Of a DNA stretch of 64,000 nt, positions 1 through 64,000 are shown one piece after another (the first letter of the stretch is position 1; each line of letters begins with the position of its first letter). The notes below the pieces were generated by a model, which made no database searches, was not told where the DNA came from, and worked only from the letters and a program-made list of their open reading frames with translations. The translations under genes were made by a program, and so were the position numbers. This stretch comes from Amorphochlora amoebiformis (Eukaryota > Cercozoa > Chlorarachniophyceae): positions 124,001-188,000 of the forward strand of contig BAAHQB010000093.1 in assembly GCA_054601695.1 (NCBI GenBank), in the 5' to 3' direction.

Positions 1-3996
<3,996 letters not shown>

Positions 3997-4711
3997 TTCG
4001 AAAAACAGTTCGAACAAAAATAGACAAGACAACAAATAGAAAACAAAAATCAACTACAGAACCGAAAGATAAGATCCGCGAGTTCCGTAACCGGAGAATT
4101 TCCGGTTCGACGGGGATTCAGAGCTGGGGATGAGAATAGAGGGATGGCGGAGGGTTTTAACAGAGTCATGGATGGGGTAGGGATGGTCTAACCACCCCCG
4201 AAACATCGGGAAAATGCAAATATTCACGAACCAGTGATGTCCCCACTCCTCGTGCCAGTCAGCCCTGGCGTTGCGCTTGAATTTTGGGCGCGAAGCTATT
4301 TCGCGCCCGAAGAAATTTCCCTGAATTCTTTGAGAAAGTACACGGGGGGTACCCGAAGAGGGATGGGGATGGCCCACGAGGCCGAATACGACTGGTATGA
4401 GCGCCAGATAGAGCATATCCCTATCGCTGGTACCAAGCCATCGGGAATTGAGATTTGCCGGAGATTTTCATGAAAATCCCGGGATTCGAAACTCGTGTGA
4501 GCAAACAGTCAATGGTCACGCTGTAATGTTCCCCTGAATCACTCTATATAGTGACACAACCCGATGTCACAACATTTGCCGAGAATTAATTTTTTTGGCA
4601 TGCTCGGAAGCCAAATCTAACCCCGACGCCAGTGGCGAGAGGGCCCCAACGCTTTTGATTTTCCCGCCATTTTGAAGCGTTGAAGGGGCTATCAGAAAGG
4701 AAACGCACGAG
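3997..4711. promoter_or_regulatory. Divergent intergenic region between genes M and A
   Basis: This 715-bp spacer lies between two start codons pointing away from each other, so it should hold both promoters. It contains no (TA)n. It has a perfect 7-bp stem with 5-nt loop (4089-4107), a perfect 9-bp GC-rich stem GGGCGCGAA/TTCGCGCCC (4286-4308) and a 16-bp perfect palindrome GATTTTCATGAAAATC (4463-4478). A T-rich stretch on the minus strand (about 4000-4055) precedes the gene M start. Open frames of 79 and 120 codons lie here on opposite strands, but neither has splice logic or family resemblance, so I do not call them genes. Confidence 0.4.
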
Positions 4712-13696
<8,985 letters not shown>

Positions 13697-14363
13697 TTTC
13701 GCGCGTTACACTCGTGATCACTCCGCACAATTAACGTCTAGAACGTCTACAAACAACACGCAAGACTCGGAGACCGTGTGACACTGGAACTAGTCTAGTG
13801 GAAGGTAGGGAGAATACTGATCGAGTTGATGGCTCGCACTAAATGAATTTTAAGCTGAACTGAGAAATTGAGCGCTTTGACTCTAGATTATCCGGAAGCC
13901 CTAGAACCTGGTCATTATACCTACAGACCTAGATTACTACTAATTAATATCGATACACCAGATATCATGGTGACAGAGTCAGGTCATTCGAGTTCAATAG
14001 TATTGTATCTAGTCTAGCTAGTACCCTTTCTACAACCAGTAGTTACCGTCCAAGTTAAAAGTCGTAAAAACTGGCCAGATGTTCTAGATCTAGTACTAGT
14101 AGTAGATACTCTGAGATACACTGACCCAGAATCACATAGCCTCTAGATTCTAGAGATTCTAGACATTACTATGACCTGGCCGGATTGACTAGTCTAGTAG
14201 TCTAGTAGTCAACGGATTCGAGATATACGAGACTTTATTATGACTAGTATGAGAGCAAGTTCTAGAGTTCTCACACCCCAGACACAAACTAGAAACTCTA
14301 CTTGAAACGAACTGCTAGCCCCTAACTTAGTTAAACTAGGCTAATGTGAAATTGTCGGTGCCA
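13697..14363. other. CTAG-rich spacer between convergent genes A and C
   Basis: Exactly between the stop of gene A and the predicted stop of gene C. It is dense in CTAG, TCTAGA and ACTAGT words (for example around 13785, 13995, 14085, 14190), has no (TA)n and no coding island. Two other spacers at gene 3' ends share this composition (about 26.39-26.95 kb and 41.2-42.07 kb). Confidence 0.6.
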
Positions 14364-23291
<8,928 letters not shown>

Positions 23292-23342
23292 CTGTATATT
23301 ATAGATGGAACACAATATTTATATTTATAAATTGTAATGTAA

Positions 23343-23373
<31 letters not shown>

Positions 23374-23470
23374 ATATAGTATATATGTATTACATATACA
23401 TATATACAAAATATTTATACATATAAATCTATACATATATATATATATATAATGTTTCATACATAATATA

Positions 23471-23516
<46 letters not shown>

Positions 23517-23539
23517 TATGTATACATACACACAAATAT

Positions 23540-23840
23540 ATTATGGTGTACCTTCTCCTTAACCCCAACACAAAGCTCTAACCTTACCCTAGCTCAACGC
23601 TAAACCTAGCTCTAATCTTAACCCTAGCTCTAGCTCTCTCTAGCTCTAATCCCAAGCGTAGCTTTAATCCTGACCCTGGCAGTAGCTCTAAGCTAGCTCT
23701 AATCTTGACCTAGCCCTAACAACTTCAACCCTAACCGTAGCATTAACCCTAATCCTAGCTTTAACTGAGTCAATGGTCCTCGGACTAAGACATGCTGAAT
23801 AATCTGATCCTAGCTTTAACTCTAACCCTAGTGAGCTCTA
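23540..23840. repeat. Degenerate CCCTAA-like DNA with a 44-bp motif
   Basis: Units drift to CTAGCTCTAACC and similar. A complete plus-orientation 44-bp motif is at 23767-23810. Confidence 0.75.
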
Positions 23841-23916
23841 ACGTATGTGATTTTGGTTATGTGTTTGTTTTGTATGTAGACATGTATGTATGTAAAATAC
23901 ATATATACGAAATATA

Positions 23917-23947
<31 letters not shown>

Positions 23948-23957
23948 GTATTTATAC

Positions 23958-24011
<54 letters not shown>

Positions 24012-24031
24012 CATATTATATATATACTACA

Positions 24032-24067
<36 letters not shown>

Positions 24068-24225
24068 AATATATATATATAATATGTGATCGCACATAAC
24101 CCTAACTGAAATAAAAAGCGCTCTAGACCGAACTCTCGCGCTAATCCTAACACTAGCTTCAACATTGACCATACCTTTACCTACCCTTTGCATTTAAATA
24201 TATATATGTAAATTTTATATATATA

Positions 24226-24266
<41 letters not shown>

Positions 24267-24322
24267 TTGTGGGTACAAATGATATATCATACTTATAACT
24301 AGCTATATATTATATAATATGT

Positions 24323-24353
<31 letters not shown>

Positions 24354-24440
24354 TATATGTGTGTATATATATACATACATATATATACATATACACATAC
24401 ACATATATATGTATGTTTGTGTGTGTAACATATGGGCATG

Positions 24441-24486
<46 letters not shown>

Positions 24487-24571
24487 TTTACAGCTTTATT
24501 ATGTATGATATATAGTTTGCCATATACATGTGTATGCATGTATATGAATATAAATATATATGTATATATAT

Positions 24572-24606
<35 letters not shown>

Positions 24607-24622
24607 TATATTATATGTGTGT

Positions 24623-24680
<58 letters not shown>

Positions 24681-24742
24681 GATGTATATGTAGACATATA
24701 TGTACATAAAATATGTTGTATATATCCATTTAATATATACAT

Positions 24743-24788
<46 letters not shown>

Positions 24789-24799
24789 TATATATTTAC

Positions 24800-25109
24800 C
24801 CATCCAAAAGCTCCCCTCCCCTCCTTCCTCCTCCCCCGCTCTCCCCCCCCCCCTCTTTCGCCCTCGCCCCCTCCCCCCCTTCGCTCCGCTCTGCCCTCCT
24901 TATCCCGTCCTTCCTCCGGTAAAATTCCCCAATATCAGCCAAACTACTAGCAAGCTCCATGAAATCCTCTTCCTCTTCCTCGGACTGAGGATTCACCCCC
25001 CTCCCTTCGCGGGTACCCCTCTCGATATCCTCGCTTTTCCTATCTCCGGGAGGGGAGAGAGGTTGGGATTCGATTTCGACCGGGGGTGGGAAGGGGAATA
25101 GGTCGATGG
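24800..25109 (-). CDS. Acidic/Gly-rich exon, possible 5' part of gene C
   Basis: A 310-nt open exon (2+306+2) between a CTCAG acceptor and a strong GG|GTAAAT donor. It encodes a proline-rich start, then [40 protein letters not shown] and a Gly/Glu-rich tail. It lies in the right order and strand to belong to gene C, but no exon bridges the phase to 23291, so it could also be a separate minus-strand gene. Confidence 0.45.
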
Positions 25110-25126
25110 CTGAGGTTGAGGGATAC

Positions 25127-25182
25127 GTTAGGGTTAGGTTAGGGTTAGGGTTAGGGTTAGGGTTAGGGTTAGGATTAGGGTT
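25127..25182. repeat. TTAGGG array
   Basis: About nine units, just upstream in transcript sense of the CTCAG acceptor of exon 24800-25109. Confidence 0.9.
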
Positions 25183-25391
25183 ACCCGGGTCGGGTGGTGG
25201 TAGAGATGATTTTGGGGGGGGGGGGAAGTCCGGCCGGGGGGGAGAGCTGATTAGGGTTAGGTTAGGTCGGGGCGGGGTGGTTAATACTTGCGTGAATATC
25301 TTTCTATGTATGTAATCTGAACATATGAATAGATGTTAGGTATCCATTTATATCCAGGTATATGTACACACATGTTATACGTATCATACAC

Positions 25392-25437
<46 letters not shown>

Positions 25438-25696
25438 TTGTCAACATATATACACTATATTTATACACTACATAAGTACACAGACTCGCACGCAAACACA
25501 CCAACCTCCTTATTCCACCAACATGCCTCCCTCCCTCCCCCCTTATTTCTTCCCCCCTCCCATTTTTCCTCAATGAGGGTCCTTCATGCGTCGATCTCTC
25601 TCTCCCAGCCTCCCCCCCCCTTCTTGTAGACTTTCCCGGGAAGACATGGACCCCAAGTTTTGCAATCTGGCCCCTCACTGCCCTTCCCCCCCGCAT

Positions 25697-25816
25697 TCCC
25701 AAACTGGAATATCTTCCCGCGTCGAGGAAGAAGATTACTAGTATCCCCAAATATATGAGAATAGCCAGCCAACCCCCCGCGAGGCCAAGTTTTGGGGATT
25801 TGGAAGGCGGCGGCAT
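25697..25816 (-). CDS. Possible N-terminal signal-anchor exon (gene C or a neighbour)
   Basis: From an ATG at 25816 the frame reads MPPPSKSPKLGL and then GGWLAILIYLGILVIFF, one transmembrane-length helix near the N terminus, as in a type II anchor. The frame stays open for about 170 codons into (TA)n, so the true exon end is not visible and the end given here simply covers the anchor. Linkage to the exon at 24800-25109 is not established by phase. Confidence 0.35.
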
Positions 25817-26977
25817 GAAGGCCTCTCCCGGGATATGTCACGGTAGGTGACTATACGTCAGTGAGCTGATATCACATAATAATGATCGTAGCCGACCTTA
25901 TAATTTTATATGATAGATAGAAATATCTAATATCTACATATTAACTTTTTAATATCCAAGCAACCTTTCGACCTTCCCGACCGGCCGCACAGGCCTCATC
26001 CCCAATGACTGATTTAGAGGGTATCCACGGGATTAGAAGTATCCAGATTCTCGAAACGAAATCAAGGTTTTATGTGTGCGCTGCTGAAATCAAAAAAATT
26101 TCGGGGGGATAGCGGGGAGATATATTTTGGGCTTGGGGTTGTTGGTGCGGTGGGGGACAACAACAGTGTAACTGACTTGAGTTTTAACGTATTTGTTGTG
26201 CAATACTTCTGAACAAGACTCGGTTGATAAATATTCAATGATTTGTCACGACAATTTTCTCCAAATTGAACCATAAATATACACGTACAATGTTAATATG
26301 ATGTTATATCGTATTATAAGTTAAGAGATCATCGAAAGACTATAGCATTATATTCGGCGTTTATGTCCTGCCTTACTTGAGCTCGCCAGGCTGTCATTGA
26401 ATGGCTGTTTAAATTTACCAGATATGTCATGATTCTGGCAGTTCTAGATGACTACAGGACTAGTATCTACTAGACTAGACTAGTAGACTAGATCTAGTGC
26501 ACTCTGAGATGTCTAGGATGTATCGATCAAATTAGTATACCTACCTATACAACAGTCTAGACAGTCTAGACACTAGAGACAGTGTATATTTGTAGTATGT
26601 GATCTTGGTGATCGATGTACTAGATCTAGTAGATGTACAACAGTTTCTAGAGTTTAGATTAGTTAGATATCAACCAGAAGGGGATTCTACTAGTTCTATT
26701 ATCTTGTACGTACGTAAAAAACATCACAGACTCCAGATACTAGATCTGGTAGATGTACATCTAGACATGTAATCTAGGTAAATATTGGTACAATGTCTAG
26801 AATGTAGACAATAAAATGCAATGTAATGCATGACTAGATGAACTTAAGTTCCGTGCAATTCACACAATTACTAGAATTAAATGCAGCGAATTGAGATCGA
26901 CTTGGAATTTATCCACTTCTCTACCGTCTAGACCGCCCATGGACTGATCATGAAGGTCTTTGGCGACTCTTCGCCTT
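25817..26977. other. Intergenic region between genes C and D, CTAG-rich in its right part
   Basis: Left part (25.8-26.37 kb) has ordinary composition and should hold the promoter of the minus-strand gene(s) to its left. Right part (about 26.39-26.95 kb), just past the stop of gene D, is the second CTAG/TCTAGA-rich island. A 70-codon minus frame at 26062-26274 shows no splice borders or recognisable family and is not called. Confidence 0.45.
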
Positions 26978-36618
<9,641 letters not shown>

Positions 36619-36844
36619 CCGCACGTCATCACCATCGAATACAAACGACAGGTCTTGAGATTCATGGAGATTCACAGAGATGATTGGAGATTAGAGATCT
36701 TTGGGATTCGTTGTGCGTTCGGCACCCAGAATCTTTTCCTTAATTTATCGGGTCGACCCTGCGCCACCGACCTGGGGCTTTGTGGTGTGTGTGTATTTCC
36801 TGGTGCAAAGGCGAAGGCAATCTGAACGCAGACATAGCTGGATC

Positions 36845-36846
<2 letters not shown>
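36619..36846. promoter_or_regulatory. Short divergent spacer between gene D and gene G
   Basis: Gene D starts at 36618 on the minus strand and a candidate plus-strand start lies at 36845. The roughly 230-bp gap would serve as a bidirectional promoter. Upstream of the gene D start, an out-of-frame ATG at 36665 opens a short upstream reading frame of about 15 codons ending just inside the gene D coding start, a possible translational brake. Confidence 0.35.
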
Positions 36847-41193
<4,347 letters not shown>

Positions 41194-42076
41194 ACCCCCC
41201 TAGATCTGGTCATTAGGATCATCGCATGATGCCTAGTCTAGCTAGTAGCTGTGACGGTGCAGAGGTATAGCCTGGAGTCCAGAATTATCATGAATAATTA
41301 TAAAACGAAGCGCTCTGATTCTAGTTAAGGTCTCGGTCTCGGAACGGTTCGTAAAACTCTACAATAAATTCGCAACTCACATCTAGTCACATAGTCACAT
41401 GCAGTAGCTAGAGCTAGTAGAGTAGGCCGCATCAAATGGTACCAGGAAAAGTTCAGAGTATTTCTTGGACCCTGCAACTCACAATTGTTAAGTAGAGGCC
41501 GCATCAAATAGCTACTAGTACTGCCAGTGGTATAGATTCAATAGTCTAGTAGTATCTAGAGAGTATTGAGATTTGGCTGTATCTAGTGTCTAGAGTGTAT
41601 CTGGTGTCCAGGTGTGTCTAGTGTGTGCATCATCTAAATCATGCTCGGACTGCTTTATCTACTGGATCTAAGACGATACTAGGATAATCGTCACGAAAGA
41701 TATTGTGCAAAATGGATAAGCATGTACGTACATGTCTCTACTAAGCTAGACATGTCTAGACGTCTCCAGTGTCTACAGTGACTAACTTTTAGTACCTGAG
41801 TATCTCGAGTATCTACTCGATCTACCAACTAGACCTTGCAAACTAAGTCTAGAAACTCAACGAAAACAGACTATGATATCTCAGAAACTTGCATGAAGTT
41901 TAACAAATCATTCAAGTGACTGGCTGTATAGAGAATTTAGACGAAAACTGCGTATCGTAGTAGATCGAACACTCTTTTCTAGATTCTGTACTCGGTCAAC
42001 AGCTTAACCTACAATAACGGTAGTCGTGGGTAGTAGGGGTTACCAATGTTCTTGGAGTAGTTATCGGTGAGGTGAG
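41194..42076. other. CTAG-rich spacer between convergent gene G and the LRRC56-like gene
   Basis: About 880 bp with many CTAG, TCTAGA and CTAGTAG words (for example 41215-41275, 41395-41430, 41535-41570, 41750-41790) and no (TA)n. It fills the gap between two facing 3' ends, as at 13.7-14.4 kb. Confidence 0.6.
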
Positions 42077-52620
<10,544 letters not shown>

Positions 52621-53114
52621 CTAATCAAACCCTCTAAAATCCTAGGTTCCGGAGGTTTGCCTGGGTCCCGTGAGACTAGTAACGACGGGGCTGGCGGCCC
52701 CGATTCCCGAGACGCTAGAGTCCCCGACGCGAGCTACAGTGCCGGAGAACAATATACTTTCGTTTCTGTCTACAGATTTCTTCGGCTTGGAAGGAAGAAA
52801 GAGAAGCGTGGAGTTATCGGAGCGGAACTAGGTTTCTTTTCCCTTGAATCATTTGAAGTGAATCGTTGGGGTAGCTTGTTTGTGTATCGACCTTTTTCAA
52901 CATTGTACTTCGGGTTTCGGGGAGAGATGCATCTTTATCTCACGCTTATGTTGAGTGGCTAGACTGCTGCATGTGTGTATACACTTTCTATTTGTGGTGT
53001 CCGAGGGACAACTGACTTTTTTTATGTAAATGTGATGAAAACATAGCTGGTATACACGCATGTATACATTCATATGTATATATATGTTCATACACACACA
53101 TATATACATACATA

Positions 53115-53187
<73 letters not shown>

Positions 53188-53332
53188 GTATATACATACA
53201 TACACACATATTCACACATATATCATATACATACCCACACACACACAGAAAGAGAGAGACATACAGACACACACACACACACACACAGAGCACTTGTTGG
53301 AAAGCAACACTAAGGTATTACTCCATATGTAG
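52621..53332. promoter_or_regulatory. Divergent region between the LRRC56-like gene and gene L
   Basis: Non-repetitive, GC-richer than its surroundings from 52.6 to 53.0 kb, between genes transcribed away from each other. A plus-strand frame (about 52650-52962) starts GGLPGSRETSNDG and stays open for about 100 codons; it might be a 5' exon of gene L or chance, and no phase link was found. From 53.05 kb (TA)n and CA repeats resume, suggesting an intron has begun. Confidence 0.35.

Positions 53333-64000
<10,668 letters not shown>

Overview
The window is nuclear DNA of a unicellular, flagellated eukaryote, probably a microalga or related protist. It carries TTAGGG-type repeats, genes cut into many tiny exons (15 to 341 nt) by introns filled with (TA)n, and an LRRC56-type gene that implies motile cilia. 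The species cannot be named from sequence alone. Nearly all long open frames are Tyr-Ile readings of (TA)n and are not genes. I found the real genes by reading each non-TA island for AG|...|GT borders and an open frame, then checking that codon phase carried over from island to island.

Layout, left to right: (1) gene M, minus, from before base 1 to 3996, unknown, probably membrane-associated. (2) Gene A, plus, 4712-13696: 13 exons, 274 codons, an aromatic 'YLYFHE...W' module followed by a long coiled coil. (3) A CTAG-rich spacer between two convergent 3' ends. (4) Gene C, minus, 14364 to about 23.3 kb and perhaps 25.8 kb: a cysteine module plus leucine-rich repeats, probably extracellular. 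(5) Gene D, minus, 26978-36618: 15 exons, 452 codons, a type II membrane glycosyltransferase of family GT31, C1GALT1-like. (6) Gene G, plus, about 36.8-41.2 kb, unknown, divergent from D. (7) A second CTAG-rich convergent spacer. (8) The LRRC56 homologue, minus, 42-52.6 kb. (9) Gene L, plus, about 53.3 kb to beyond the right edge: EF-hand-like segments, possibly leading into WD repeats.

The introns hold the unusual content: (TA)n; GA/CT tracts up to 1 kb; interstitial TTAGGG arrays that abut splice sites; a 44-bp motif tied to those arrays; five copies of a roughly 260-370 bp element; and many partial copies of exon ends, each with its own splice site, separated by microsatellite. These 'decoy' exon ends are the best candidate for an undescribed phenomenon. 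All gene models come from manual splicing; transcripts would settle them.
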